A DNA stretch of 64,000 bases from Geobacter sp. (GTDB lineage Bacteria; Desulfobacterota; Desulfuromonadia; Geobacterales; DSM-12255): positions 620,001 through 684,000 of the forward strand of contig WKKR01000001.1 in assembly GCA_009684525.1 (NCBI GenBank), written 5' to 3'. Both the position numbers and the translations under genes were made by a program. This document shows positions 47,950 to 56,349 of this stretch, in pieces (within the stretch, counting starts at the first letter, position 1; every line of letters starts with the position of its first letter). The notes beneath the pieces were generated by a model. It saw only the letters and a list, made by a program, of their open reading frames with translations, had not been told where the DNA came from and searched no databases.

Positions 47950-49194
47950 TTAATGTTCGTGCCCCTCAAGTTCACCCTTCTTCAGTTCCGACTTCAGTGT
48001 GAACGCCCCCTTGACGGCATAGCGCTCTCCTTCCCTGAGGCCTGAAACCACTTCCACCATGCCGCCAGAGGCACGCCCCAGTTCAACCGGTCTCGGTTCA
48101 AACTCGGTCTCCTTCTCGGCGACAAAGATCAGCTTCCTGCCGTCCATTTCCTGTAGGGCCTCTTCCGGCACCGCCAGGACCGGTGGAGCGTCTGCAGCAA
48201 GCGCCAGCTCGACGGTAGCAAACATCTCCGGTTTCAGCATGCGGCCCGGATTGGCAACTTCGACCCTCGCCTTGACCGTGCGGGTAGCCTCGTCGACCAG
48301 ATCGGCAAGATAGGTTATCCTGCCCCTGAATTTCCGATCGGAAAAAGCGCCAACGATGACGGTTGCCGCCTGTCCCCGGCGGACTTTGGCCAGGTCTTTT
48401 TCGTGGATGTCTACCAGCACCCAGACTGAGGAGAGATCGGCGACGGTGTAGAGGCTTTTGGCTGGGTCAGACAGCTCCCCGACAATGGCATGCTTCTCGG
48501 TGATAATGCCTGAAATCGGAGAGCGAACCGGCAAGAGCGGCTTCTTGTGAATGTCGCCCCTCAGATGAGCAATCGAAACCCCATACAAGGCGAGGCGTTC
48601 TTCATCCGTATGTAGTTCGGTCTGTGAGGTCTTGTAGTCGGTTTCGGCCTGCAGGATCTCCTTGCGGGCCGCAATTTTCTTATCCACCAGTGCCTTGATC
48701 CGATCCATGTTGGACTGTGCCAAGGCTAACTTGGTCTTTGACTGATGGTAACGGTTCAGGGCTTCACCCAGCTCGACACTGTCCAGGGTCACCAATACCT
48801 GGCCGGCGGCAACGCTGTCCCCCAGGGAGGACTTGACGCTGACGATCTTGCCGGAGATGCGGGGCGACACATGGGCGATGCGGTCGGCATTGGCTTCCAC
48901 CTTGCCAGTGGTGCTGATAGTGCCGGCCAGGCGCTGTTTTTTGGCCAAAGCCACGACCACGCCGCTCTGTTTCTGCACTTCTGCGGACATCTTGACGAGT
49001 TTTCCCTCGCCATGTTCGTCGTGGCCTTCATGCCCCTTCTCCGCGTCATGGTCCCCTTTTTCGTCCTTATGACCGGTCTCTTTATGTTCTACTTTTTCTC
49101 CCCCCCCGGTGGTGGAATGGATCAGCCGGTAGGCGACGCCGCCCCCCAGGGCCAGAACCAGGATGAGTCCGATGATGATTGCTTTCTTATTCAC
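47950..49194 (-). CDS. metal efflux periplasmic adaptor with His-rich N-terminus
   Basis: A 414-residue membrane-fusion protein (CusB/CzcB family). A membrane anchor (residues 5-23) is followed by a strikingly His/Glu/Asp/Lys-rich segment (about 30-65, with HKETGHKDEKGDHD and GHEGHDEHGEG), and it ends EGHEH; both could collect metal ions in the periplasm. Then come the barrel-sandwich (IVSVKSSLGDSVAAGQVLVTL), a helical hairpin and a beta-barrel (RGQAATVIVG). It starts at GTG 49194, which overlaps the channel gene stop (GTGA). No Met-rich CusB-type copper triad was located. Confidence 0.92.
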   Translation of the reverse strand: MNKKAIIIGLILVLALGGGVAYRLIHSTTGGGEKVEHKETGHKDEKGDHDAEKGHEGHDEHGEGKLVKMSAEVQKQSGVVVALAKKQRLAGTISTTGKVEANADRIAHVSPRISGKIVSVKSSLGDSVAAGQVLVTLDSVELGEALNRYHQSKTKLALAQSNMDRIKALVDKKIAARKEILQAETDYKTSQTELHTDEERLALYGVSIAHLRGDIHKKPLLPVRSPISGIITEKHAIVGELSDPAKSLYTVADLSSVWVLVDIHEKDLAKVRRGQAATVIVGAFSDRKFRGRITYLADLVDEATRTVKARVEVANPGRMLKPEMFATVELALAADAPPVLAVPEEALQEMDGRKLIFVAEKETEFEPRPVELGRASGGMVEVVSGLREGERYAVKGAFTLKSELKKGELEGHEH

Positions 49195-50489
49195 TGCGCA
49201 CCTCCGTTGATGTCTGTCGCCACTGCTGATTCGAGTTTTACGAATGCCAGCTGCCGGGCATGAAGCGCTGCCAGATAACCATCGCTGACCTCGAAGAATT
49301 TTTTCTGTTCCTGAATAACGGAAAGTATCCCGACCTCACCCAGACGGTACGCCTCGTGGGTCAATTGCAGGTTTTCTTCAAGCTGGGGGATAATGCTCGA
49401 CTTGTAGAGAGAGAGTACTTTCTCGGCATTCTGAAAACTTGCGTAGGCGGTCTCTACGTCCCGTTCCACATTCCTGGTGGCGGCAAAGAAACGGCTTTCG
49501 CTGCTGCTCCGTTTTGCCCGGGCCTCCTGAATGCCGGCCTGGTTCTTATCGAACAACGGTATCGGCATCGACAGTTTCAACCCGATCGTGTAGGCAGTAT
49601 CTTTGCCTTCAACTCCTCCGATTTCCATGCTGGTCGTGTCGCGCCTGAAGGCGAGGCCGGCGGTAAGGTTAGGGATGGCTTCGGACTGCGCCAGGGCGAT
49701 CTCCGCGTCCCCTTTTGATTTTTCTGCCTCCAGAGCCTTCAGGTCGGGACGTTTTGCGAACGCCAACTGCTTCAGGTCAGCCAGACTCTTGTCAAGAGAG
49801 AAGCTGTTGTCCAACGCTCCAGCAATGGCCGGTGTTTCACCAGAAGGCTGCCCCATGAACGAAAAGAGTTTGGCCCGGATTTGCAGAAGCGCCCGCTCAG
49901 CTTCGATTCGAGTCCCTTCGCTGCGTATCAGCTCCACTTTTGCCAGATTCATTTCCAGCTCGGGAATATCGCCGGCAGCCAGACGCTCCTTGGTTATTTC
50001 AAGAAGCTGCCGGTTGAGCTCAATGGACCGGTCTGTCAATTTGAGCCGTTGCTCGGCAAGCATGACGTCATAGAATACCGTCTTCACTTCCTCAATCAAA
50101 GATCGCCCACGTTCAAGCAAATGCCAGCGGTAGGTTTCCAGTTCGCGTTCCGCAACTGTCATGCGTTTATGGCGCTTGCCTGCCAGCACGATTTCCTGTG
50201 AAACACCGATTGCCAGGTTGTTCTCGGCACTGCTGCCGGTCAAAGCACCTGTTCCCCCTTCAAGATCGAGAGTAGGATTGGGCATCAGTCCCGCTTTAAT
50301 TCTGTTCGCATCTCGAATACCCTTCTCAACACGAAATGAATTAAGTTCGCCGTTATTTTGCAATGAATATTCGAGTATCTGCTGCAATTCCAGGTACGGT
50401 GTCTCCGCGCGGACAGGTTGAGCCATTACAATGCATATGATCGCCGGCACCAAGAGCAATGCTCTACGTGCACATTCCGTTGTTCCCAA
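49191..50489 (-). CDS. TolC-family outer-membrane channel of the metal pump
   Basis: A 432-residue outer-membrane factor (CusC/CzcC type) with a signal peptide (cleaved near VRAET) and two long coiled-coil helical repeats (about 60-210 and 250-400). It forms the exit duct. The start is the TTG at 50489, with GTGGAGG 7 bases upstream; a GTG five codons earlier overlaps that ribosome site and is less likely. First gene of the RND set. Confidence 0.92.
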   Translation of the reverse strand: MGTTECARRALLLVPAIICIVMAQPVRAETPYLELQQILEYSLQNNGELNSFRVEKGIRDANRIKAGLMPNPTLDLEGGTGALTGSSAENNLAIGVSQEIVLAGKRHKRMTVAERELETYRWHLLERGRSLIEEVKTVFYDVMLAEQRLKLTDRSIELNRQLLEITKERLAAGDIPELEMNLAKVELIRSEGTRIEAERALLQIRAKLFSFMGQPSGETPAIAGALDNSFSLDKSLADLKQLAFAKRPDLKALEAEKSKGDAEIALAQSEAIPNLTAGLAFRRDTTSMEIGGVEGKDTAYTIGLKLSMPIPLFDKNQAGIQEARAKRSSSESRFFAATRNVERDVETAYASFQNAEKVLSLYKSSIIPQLEENLQLTHEAYRLGEVGILSVIQEQKKFFEVSDGYLAALHARQLAFVKLESAVATDINGGAQ

Positions 50490-50612
50490 GGGATTAACCT
50501 CCACTATTTAGTTGTTTTTAGGCAGAAATAGATTCAATGCGGGACGCAACTCGACATAGGGGAAAAGCAGAGCATTCCCCGATCGAAGACAAACTACTCC
50601 TGTCGAGTCTTT

Positions 50613-50954
50613 TTAGGCCTGGTTTTGCGGGGGAATAAATTTAGATAGGTAGACTTCGGGTAAGAATCTGAATGGGTCAGATGTGTGTAAATCAAGAACA
50701 CACGGGGAATAAACAAGTTGGAAATTCTGAGTGGTTAGAGATGCATGACATGCACAGTTGATGCACGTATCACATCCATCAAAATCGTTGTGATGTTCAA
50801 GAGGGCACGAAGGACACTCGCCAGTGTCATTACATGTTACAGAGATTGGAACATGTTCGACCAGACACTTTTCCATGGCATGTGCATTCTCGCACATTCC
50901 GCTGAACCAGTTGGTCAGAAGTATGAATATAATGAGCAAGGACAACTGCTTCAA
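50613..50954 (-). CDS. small secreted Cys/His-rich protein before the metal pump
   Basis: A 113-residue protein with a signal peptide (MKQLSLLIIFILLTNWFSG). The middle carries a dense metal-binding pattern: CPSCPLEHH, then CDTCINCACHA, six cysteines and three histidines within 24 residues. I do not recognise the family, but a metal-binding small protein at this place recalls CzcI/CusF-like leaders of efflux operons. It starts at TTG 50954 (no ATG in frame, GGCGG upstream), so the start is a best guess. It is about 120 bases upstream of the channel gene on the same strand. Confidence 0.7.
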   Translation of the reverse strand: MKQLSLLIIFILLTNWFSGMCENAHAMEKCLVEHVPISVTCNDTGECPSCPLEHHNDFDGCDTCINCACHASLTTQNFQLVYSPCVLDLHTSDPFRFLPEVYLSKFIPPQNQA

Positions 50955-51049
50955 GCCATTACCGCCCAGCAGGAGATGGGTAAAACCTTATTGAACTATA
51001 GTAAATCACGAGTTACAAAGTCAAGAACAGAAAATATCTTGAAATCGTT

Positions 51050-51793
51050 TCACAAAATCTGGCTTAAAAACTGCCTTGCCCGCTCGTGGGAAGGACTGGT
51101 GAAGAAATGCTCCGGTGTCCCCACCTCGACGATGGCACCCTGGTCCATAAAGATGACCTTGTCGGCCACTTCCCTGGCAAACCCCATTTCGTGGGTTACG
51201 ACCGCCATGGTCATGCCTTCGCGGGCAAGATCCTTCATGACGTCAAGCACCTCGCCGATCATCTCCGGATCAAGGGCCGACGTCGGTTCATCAAACAGCA
51301 TCATCTTCGGGTTCATGGCAAGGGAGCGGGCAATGGCGACCCGCTGTTGCTGGCCGCCAGAAAGTTTGCTCGGGTATGCCGACGCCTTTTCGGCAATGCC
51401 AACCTTTTTCAACAGCTCCATGGCGCGATCTGTAGCCTCGGCCCTGCTCCGTTTCCGAACGACGAGCTGTGCCAGGGTGAGATTTTCCAGAACGGTCTTA
51501 TGGGGAAACAGGTTGAAAGACTGGAACACCATCCCCACCTCTTCGCGAACCTTGCAGATATCGACTTTCGGATCGGCAATGTCCACGCCATCGACGATGA
51601 TGCTGCCCGAATCGATAGTCTCCAGGCGGTTGATGGAGCGGAGCAAGGTGCTTTTCCCCGAACCGCTGGGGCCGATGATGACCACCTTTTCGTTGGCAGC
51701 TACAGAGAAAGAGACATCATGCAAAGCGCGGAAACTGCCGAAATGCTTGAAGACATTACGGGCCTCAATCATGGGGCGACTATTTTCCCGCAT
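51050..51793 (-). CDS. polar amino-acid ABC transporter ATPase (GlnQ type)
   Basis: A 247-residue ABC ATPase of the polar amino-acid family: Walker [11 protein letters not shown]-loop [11 protein letters not shown], signature [15 protein letters not shown], Walker [15 protein letters not shown], and the switch [12 protein letters not shown]. It energises uptake with the permease upstream, which it overlaps by 14 bases. GGAGG lies 9 bases before ATG 51793; MIEARN at 51772 is the shorter alternative. Confidence 0.96.
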   Translation of the reverse strand: MRENSRPMIEARNVFKHFGSFRALHDVSFSVAANEKVVIIGPSGSGKSTLLRSINRLETIDSGSIIVDGVDIADPKVDICKVREEVGMVFQSFNLFPHKTVLENLTLAQLVVRKRSRAEATDRAMELLKKVGIAEKASAYPSKLSGGQQQRVAIARSLAMNPKMMLFDEPTSALDPEMIGEVLDVMKDLAREGMTMAVVTHEMGFAREVADKVIFMDQGAIVEVGTPEHFFTSPSHERARQFLSQIL

Positions 51794-52568
51794 TGAGTCG
51801 TTCCTCCATGATGCCGATCAGCTTGGAAAAGAAAAGGGTAATGACCAGATAGATCAGGGCAATCACCGTGTAGGTCTCGAAATAGGTAAAGGATTCCGAA
51901 GCGAATTCCCTGCCGCGGCGAAGGAGATCGGACACTGCCAGGATGGATACCAGGGAGGAATCCTTAAGAAGGGCAATGAACTCGTTGCCGATGGGAGGAA
52001 GCACCACTTTGATCGACTGGGGCAGAATGACGTGCCGCATGGCCTGCCGACGCGACATCCCGAGGGAGAGCGCAGCCTCCATCTGCCCTTTGGGGATGGA
52101 CTGGATGCCGGCCCGGAATACCTCGCCCATGTAGGCACCGTAACAGACTGCCATGGCGATGATGGCGCTGAAGAGATCGGGGATTCGGACAAACCGCCCA
52201 AGCGCATAATAGATGTAGAAGATCTGCACCAGAAGGGGAATGCCGCGGATCACCTCGACATAGAGCGAGGCAATGCCATTGACCAGTCTGTTTGTGGAAA
52301 TGCGCCCCAGTCCGGTGAAGAGCCCGAGCACTATGGCAAGAAGGATAGCCCCTACGGTTACCTTGAACGTGACCAGAATGCCATCGGGAACGAACTTGAA
52401 AATGGCGAGGTACGGATCGGGCTTATATACCGCCAGCAGGATACAGCAGGAAATCGACCCGACAAACGCGATGCGCCACGCGGTAAACAGGCCGGCGTCG
52501 GACTTCGTTGGGATGGCTGCGCCGTCACCAACGTCGATGTGGGATTGTGGCGATTCGCTGGTTGACAT
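51780..52568 (-). CDS. polar amino-acid ABC transporter permease
   Basis: A 262-residue inner-membrane permease of the HisMQ/GlnP family. After a 30-residue cytoplasmic tail come about five helices; the ATPase-coupling EAA loop is in [22 protein letters not shown], and the family signature [15 protein letters not shown] is present. It forms the channel as a homodimer or with another subunit. It is the second gene of the binding protein-permease-ATPase operon. Confidence 0.95.
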   Translation of the reverse strand: MSTSESPQSHIDVGDGAAIPTKSDAGLFTAWRIAFVGSISCCILLAVYKPDPYLAIFKFVPDGILVTFKVTVGAILLAIVLGLFTGLGRISTNRLVNGIASLYVEVIRGIPLLVQIFYIYYALGRFVRIPDLFSAIIAMAVCYGAYMGEVFRAGIQSIPKGQMEAALSLGMSRRQAMRHVILPQSIKVVLPPIGNEFIALLKDSSLVSILAVSDLLRRGREFASESFTYFETYTVIALIYLVITLFFSKLIGIMEERLNAGK

Positions 52569-52606
52569 GCCTGATTGTTCTCATCCTTCCTGCAAATATA
52601 TGATTA

Positions 52607-52628
52607 TGGGGTGGATCGCTCCACCCCA
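52607..52628 (-). terminator. hairpin between binding protein and permease genes
   Basis: TGGGGTGGA pairs with TCCACCCCA across a four-base loop, with no T-run. Such hairpins usually protect the binding-protein message and partly reduce read-through. Confidence 0.6.
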
Positions 52629-52637
52629 TGCAGTTGA

Positions 52638-53393
52638 CTAACGGAGCCACTTCTTGCGGAGTTTCTCATCCAGCTTCTTTGCCCTGACTGCCTTGATCCC
52701 TTTATTGAAAAGCGCGATCAGCTCCTTGTCACCCTTTTTCACGGTAATGCCATAGCCTTCGTGGGTGAAAGGCTCGCCGACTATCTTGAATTTTGCCTTG
52801 TACTCCTGCTTCTGCAGGGCATAGTGTGCTGCAGTCGGCTCATCGCAAACGACCGCCATGATCCTGCCAGCAGCCATATCCTCGAAGGCCAGCCCGATCT
52901 CGTCATAGGTCTTGAGTTCAACACCGGCATTCTTCTTGATCTCAAAGGCACCGGTGGTGCCAATCTGGGCTCCGGCCTTCTTCCCTTTCAGATCAGCCAG
53001 TTTCCTGGTGGTCTTATCGGTTTTCGGCACAACGATGATCTGGCCGATATTGATATAGGGATCGGAGAAATCGAAGTTTTTCTTCCGCTCATCAGTGATG
53101 GTCACGGAAGAGATGATGGCATCGTATTGTCCCGATGCGAGACCGGCAAAGATGCCGTCCCAGGCGGTATTCTTGTAGGTGACAGCCAGGCCCGCCTCTT
53201 TGGCGACAGCGTTCATGAAATCGATGTCGAATCCGACAATCTGCTTGTTCGCATTCACCATCTCCATCGGAGGCCAAGTAGCATCGGTCGCGACCACGAT
53301 TTTGCGAGCCCCGGCAGCCTGTGCAGGAACTGCCGCAAACGAAAGTGCTGCAAGGATCAGAACTGCAGAAAGCATGAATAACGATTTTCGCAT
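52638..53393 (-). CDS. polar amino-acid periplasmic binding protein
   Basis: A 251-residue solute-binding protein (family 3). Signal peptide to about AAGARK; the first strand and ligand Asp/Arg region reads VVATDATWPPMEMVN, followed by VGFDIDFMNAVAKEAGL and IGTTGAFEIKKN. This layout is shared by binding proteins for glutamine, glutamate/aspartate and basic amino acids; the exact ligand is not set. First gene of the operon, with a good sigma-70 promoter and a FadR-type site upstream. Confidence 0.95.
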   Translation of the reverse strand: MRKSLFMLSAVLILAALSFAAVPAQAAGARKIVVATDATWPPMEMVNANKQIVGFDIDFMNAVAKEAGLAVTYKNTAWDGIFAGLASGQYDAIISSVTITDERKKNFDFSDPYINIGQIIVVPKTDKTTRKLADLKGKKAGAQIGTTGAFEIKKNAGVELKTYDEIGLAFEDMAAGRIMAVVCDEPTAAHYALQKQEYKAKFKIVGEPFTHEGYGITVKKGDKELIALFNKGIKAVRAKKLDEKLRKKWLR

Positions 53394-53451
53394 TTTTTGT
53401 ATCCTCCTCGGGGTATGTCTAAATATATCGATTATTCGACGGATTCCGGCC

Positions 53452-53480
53452 TTTTTATCGCTTATTCACCCGTTTGTCAA
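53452..53480 (-). promoter_or_regulatory. sigma-70 promoter of the polar amino-acid transporter
   Basis: Minus strand TTGACA (53480-53475), a 17-base spacer and TAAAAA (53457-53452). Perfect -35 box. Confidence 0.7.
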
Positions 53481-53486
53481 TACGAT

Positions 53487-53497
53487 TGGTAAAACCA
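53487..53497. promoter_or_regulatory. FadR-type operator at the polar amino-acid transporter promoter
   Basis: TGGTAAAACCA (minus strand context AATGGTTTTACCAAT) lies 6 bases upstream of the -35 box of the transporter promoter and 94 bases before the divergent DMT gene. Confidence 0.6.
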
Positions 53498-53590
53498 TTT
53501 AGAATATTTATTGCCATTGGCGTGAAAAAACGGCACTATAGATGCCGTTTCAGTAGAACGTCACCCTGTCCCATGTCGAGAAAGACCGAG

Positions 53591-54511
53591 ATGAAAAAGT
53601 ACGTTGCACTTACCCTGCTGCTCCTGACCACCTTTTTCTGGGGGGTAACCTTCACCATAGTGAAGGATGCCGTAGCACAGGTGGACGTGTTCATTTTCCT
53701 TGCCCACCGCTTTGCTCTGGCATCTCTCCTTTTGCTGCTGTTCTGTTTCCTGACCCGCAGGCAGCTCACCAGGTCGGCCCTGAAAGATGGCATTGTCCTG
53801 GGGGTCGTTCTCTTCTCTGCTTTCGGCTTCCAGACCGTTGCCCTACTCTATACCAGCGCCTCCAACACCGGCTTTCTCACCGGGCTCAACGTGGTTCTCG
53901 TCCCGCTGACCGGGGCTCTGTTCTTCCGCCAGCGGGTTTCCGCACCTGTCGTTGCCGGGGTCGGACTCGCCGTAACCGGACTGTTCCTGCTCTGTTCCAA
54001 CGGTACCTGGAATTTCAATAACGGCGACATCCTGGCCGCAATATGCGCCGTCTGCGTAGCCCTGCACCTCCTGCTCACCAGCAGTTTTTCCCGGCGTACA
54101 GGGACGGACATCTACTGGCTCACCACGGTGCAGATCTGCACGGTGGCGCTACTCAGTTTTGTCACTGCCGGCATCAGGGGCAAAGAGATACTCGCCTTGT
54201 ATCCACAGATCGCCTGGGCTATCATTATCTGTGCCATCTTTGCCACAGTTTTTGCCTTCCTGGTCCAGACAGCCATGCAACGGGTGCTGAGCCCGTCCCA
54301 TACTGCTCTCATCTTCTGCATGGAACCGGTATTCGCAGCTCTCTACGCCTATCTGGCCGCGGGAGAACGCATGGGCCCAATCGGCATGGTTGGAGCCCTG
54401 CTCATTTTCGCCGGGATGATAGTTTCGGAACTCGCACCACGGAGGGCTGCTGCCGGGGCCATTCCGCTCCCTTCCGGCGCAGATACCCTGGAAACACATA
54501 CAACCGCCTGA
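53591..54511 (+). CDS. EamA/DMT-family transporter
   Basis: A 306-residue inner-membrane protein with about ten helices and two EamA repeats. The N-terminal LLLTTFFWGVTFTIVKDAV and the SNTGFLTGLNVVLVPL, PSHTALIFCMEPVFAALYAYL segments are typical of amino-acid or metabolite exporters of this superfamily. ATG 53591 gives a normal N-terminus right before helix 1; the ribosome site is weak. Divergent from the polar amino-acid importer. Confidence 0.88.
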   Translation: MKKYVALTLLLLTTFFWGVTFTIVKDAVAQVDVFIFLAHRFALASLLLLLFCFLTRRQLTRSALKDGIVLGVVLFSAFGFQTVALLYTSASNTGFLTGLNVVLVPLTGALFFRQRVSAPVVAGVGLAVTGLFLLCSNGTWNFNNGDILAAICAVCVALHLLLTSSFSRRTGTDIYWLTTVQICTVALLSFVTAGIRGKEILALYPQIAWAIIICAIFATVFAFLVQTAMQRVLSPSHTALIFCMEPVFAALYAYLAAGERMGPIGMVGALLIFAGMIVSELAPRRAAAGAIPLPSGADTLETHTTA

Positions 54512-54582
54512 TCGAGAGGTCACGAATTTCGCAGTTGCCCCCTTGGATCTTGCATATTACACGAACCTGTCAGGAGCATCCC

Positions 54583-55182
54583 ATGAAACCATTCACCATT
54601 TTTCTCCCTGCTGTCTGTTTCTTTCTGCTGCTTTCCGGGACGGTACCGGCAGCGGAGTCCGCACCGGAATCACCCCAGTCCCTTTACCTGCAGGCCGGCA
54701 AACTTGAACGCCAGGGGAATACACAGCAGGCGCAGACAATCTACGAATCCCTCATCGACCGTTACCCTGCCAGCGAATTTGCCGTCAAGGCCAATGATCG
54801 ACTCCTGCAGCTTCTTGCACCGGTAGCGGCCTCGGATGCCAAGCCCACCCCGCTCACCGCGAAGTCCCTCCCCACCGCCAACGACCCCAAGCGGCGCGGT
54901 CGCATGCTGTTTGAGCTGAAACAGCGTGCAGCAAAGATTTTCAGCGATGAAAAACAGAGTAAATTCTATGCTTACTCAACCCTGCACAGCCATCGTTACA
55001 ACCGCGGAGAATTACGGGACAAGGAAATCGAGTGGGATAAGGCTGCTGAGGAAAAAGTACGCAAAGAGCTCGGTATGGGGAGCGACGAAATCGACCGTGC
55101 AATAGAAGAGATCTGTCAACAACTCAAGGTAAGTGGAAAGTGTGATGCTTCACAGTTCCAGGAGGAGCCGACCACTCCCTGA
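54583..55182 (+). CDS. secreted TPR-like protein of unknown function
   Basis: A 199-residue exported protein with a signal peptide (cleaved near VPAAES). One tetratricopeptide-like unit is visible at about 30-75 (SLYLQAGKLERQGNTQQA, YESLIDRYPASEFAVKANDRL), as in YbgF-type proteins. The rest is charged and helical with one late Cys. Function unknown. AGGAG lies 7 bases before the ATG. It may be read with the DMT gene 71 bases upstream. Confidence 0.75.
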   Translation: MKPFTIFLPAVCFFLLLSGTVPAAESAPESPQSLYLQAGKLERQGNTQQAQTIYESLIDRYPASEFAVKANDRLLQLLAPVAASDAKPTPLTAKSLPTANDPKRRGRMLFELKQRAAKIFSDEKQSKFYAYSTLHSHRYNRGELRDKEIEWDKAAEEKVRKELGMGSDEIDRAIEEICQQLKVSGKCDASQFQEEPTTP

Positions 55183-55257
55183 CATTCCGCGTCCATAGGA
55201 TCATTTCGGGAATCCCTGGCAATTGCATTCATCCGAACGAAGATCCCCCTGCTGTGC

Positions 55258-55290
55258 AAAAGGGGCAACGACCGATACCGTTGCCCCTTT
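55258..55290. terminator. bidirectional terminator between convergent genes
   Basis: GGGGCAACG (55262-55270) pairs with CGTTGCCCC (55279-55287), flanked by A and T runs on both sides. It serves both the secreted TPR-like gene and the MshEN-REC gene. Confidence 0.85.
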
Positions 55291-55295
55291 GCTTA

Positions 55296-56138
55296 TCACG
55301 TGAGTTGGTATTTCCGATCATAAAACAGGAGCGCCCGTTGGATGCGGGAGACAATCGTAATCTCACCGAACGGTTTGGGGATGAAATCGAAAAATCCCTT
55401 GCGAAACGCCAGTGCCTCTTCATTCTCCGATTTTTGCCCTGTTATGAGGAGCACCGGGATGGACTTGGTTTCCTGAAGTTTTTTCAGGGAATCGAGCAAG
55501 GCATAGCCATCGATTTTGGGCAGAACCTTGTCGGTAATGATGACATGAGGATTCTTGGAGATAGCCTCCTTGAATGCTTCCATGCCATCCGTTGCAGTAA
55601 TGATCCGGTATCCGTGCTTCGACAGAATCGAGGTCAACATCTGCAATACAGAGACGTCGTCATCCACTATCAGGATGGTTCGCTCGGCCTGCTCTTCCAG
55701 ATCCTTGCCATAATAATGCTTGCAAATAGCCGCCAGGATATCTTTTCGCGTTGCGATGAATGGGACAATGCTCAAGTTGCGGTTTGACGCCAGATTCGAG
55801 ACCATCTTCATATCGGTTGGGTCGGCCATGGCCAGACAGAGTTTGTTCTGTTCGAGCTTCAGGGGAAAAATGACGTACTGGAGCGCATTGTCGGCTGAAA
55901 TGATCCCCAGCAGATCCGCAGGAAACGAATATTTCACCATATTCGTCGCCACCTTGGTGCCATATTGCTGTGCCAGAGCATAGGCCAGCTCCTCCGGCGT
56001 GACGATTTCCATATCCTCAAGGACCATGCCGAATCTCTTATTGAGCCGATGTGCAACAACAAGCACCCGATCTACCGTTTTCGGTGTCAAAATGCCCTTC
56101 TCTACCAGAATTTCGCCTATTCGTTTGCGTGGTTCCAC
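55296..56138 (-). CDS. MshEN domain fused to a receiver domain
   Basis: A 280-residue soluble protein. The N-terminal 150 residues match the MshEN (type II/IV secretion ATPase N-terminal) domain with two tandem 24-residue motifs, RIGEILVEKGILTPKTVDRV and RFGMVLEDMEIVTPEELAYA, plus the beta-alpha part (IISADNALQYVIFPLK, LAMADPTDMKMV). The C-terminal 125 residues are a receiver (IVDDDVSVLQM, phospho-Asp in IITDKVLPKIDG, Lys in FIPKPFG). There is no ATPase. In motif 1 the final Gln that helps bind c-di-GMP is missing, so binding is uncertain. It starts at GTG 56138 with CGGGGGA upstream. Confidence 0.85.
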   Translation of the reverse strand: MEPRKRIGEILVEKGILTPKTVDRVLVVAHRLNKRFGMVLEDMEIVTPEELAYALAQQYGTKVATNMVKYSFPADLLGIISADNALQYVIFPLKLEQNKLCLAMADPTDMKMVSNLASNRNLSIVPFIATRKDILAAICKHYYGKDLEEQAERTILIVDDDVSVLQMLTSILSKHGYRIITATDGMEAFKEAISKNPHVIITDKVLPKIDGYALLDSLKKLQETKSIPVLLITGQKSENEEALAFRKGFFDFIPKPFGEITIVSRIQRALLFYDRKYQLT

Positions 56139-56266
56139 ACCATCCCCCGGACTGAGGCTTCAAATACGCTTTATTATAGCAGTAACAGTCCAATAGTCAC
56201 TATTGGTGTAAAAAAACTTTACAGAAGGCTTCTAAGCAATGAGACAACTGATTAGCTACAGAAAAA

Positions 56267-56295
56267 GGCCACTTTATTGAAGTAAAGTGACCTTT
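56267..56295 (-). terminator. terminator of motB
   Basis: GGTCACTTTA pairs with TAAAGTGGCC on the minus strand around a six-base loop, followed by TTTTT. Confidence 0.88.
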
Positions 56296-56349
56296 TCGAG
56301 ATTTTCAAACTGTTCCCAATGGCAGTGCTTTATGAATCGCAGTCTTTCA

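Noticed and set aside
52607-52628. A full terminator between the binding-protein and permease genes
   Set aside because: The hairpin has no T-run and lies inside an operon, so it is read as a message-stabilising or partial-terminator hairpin.
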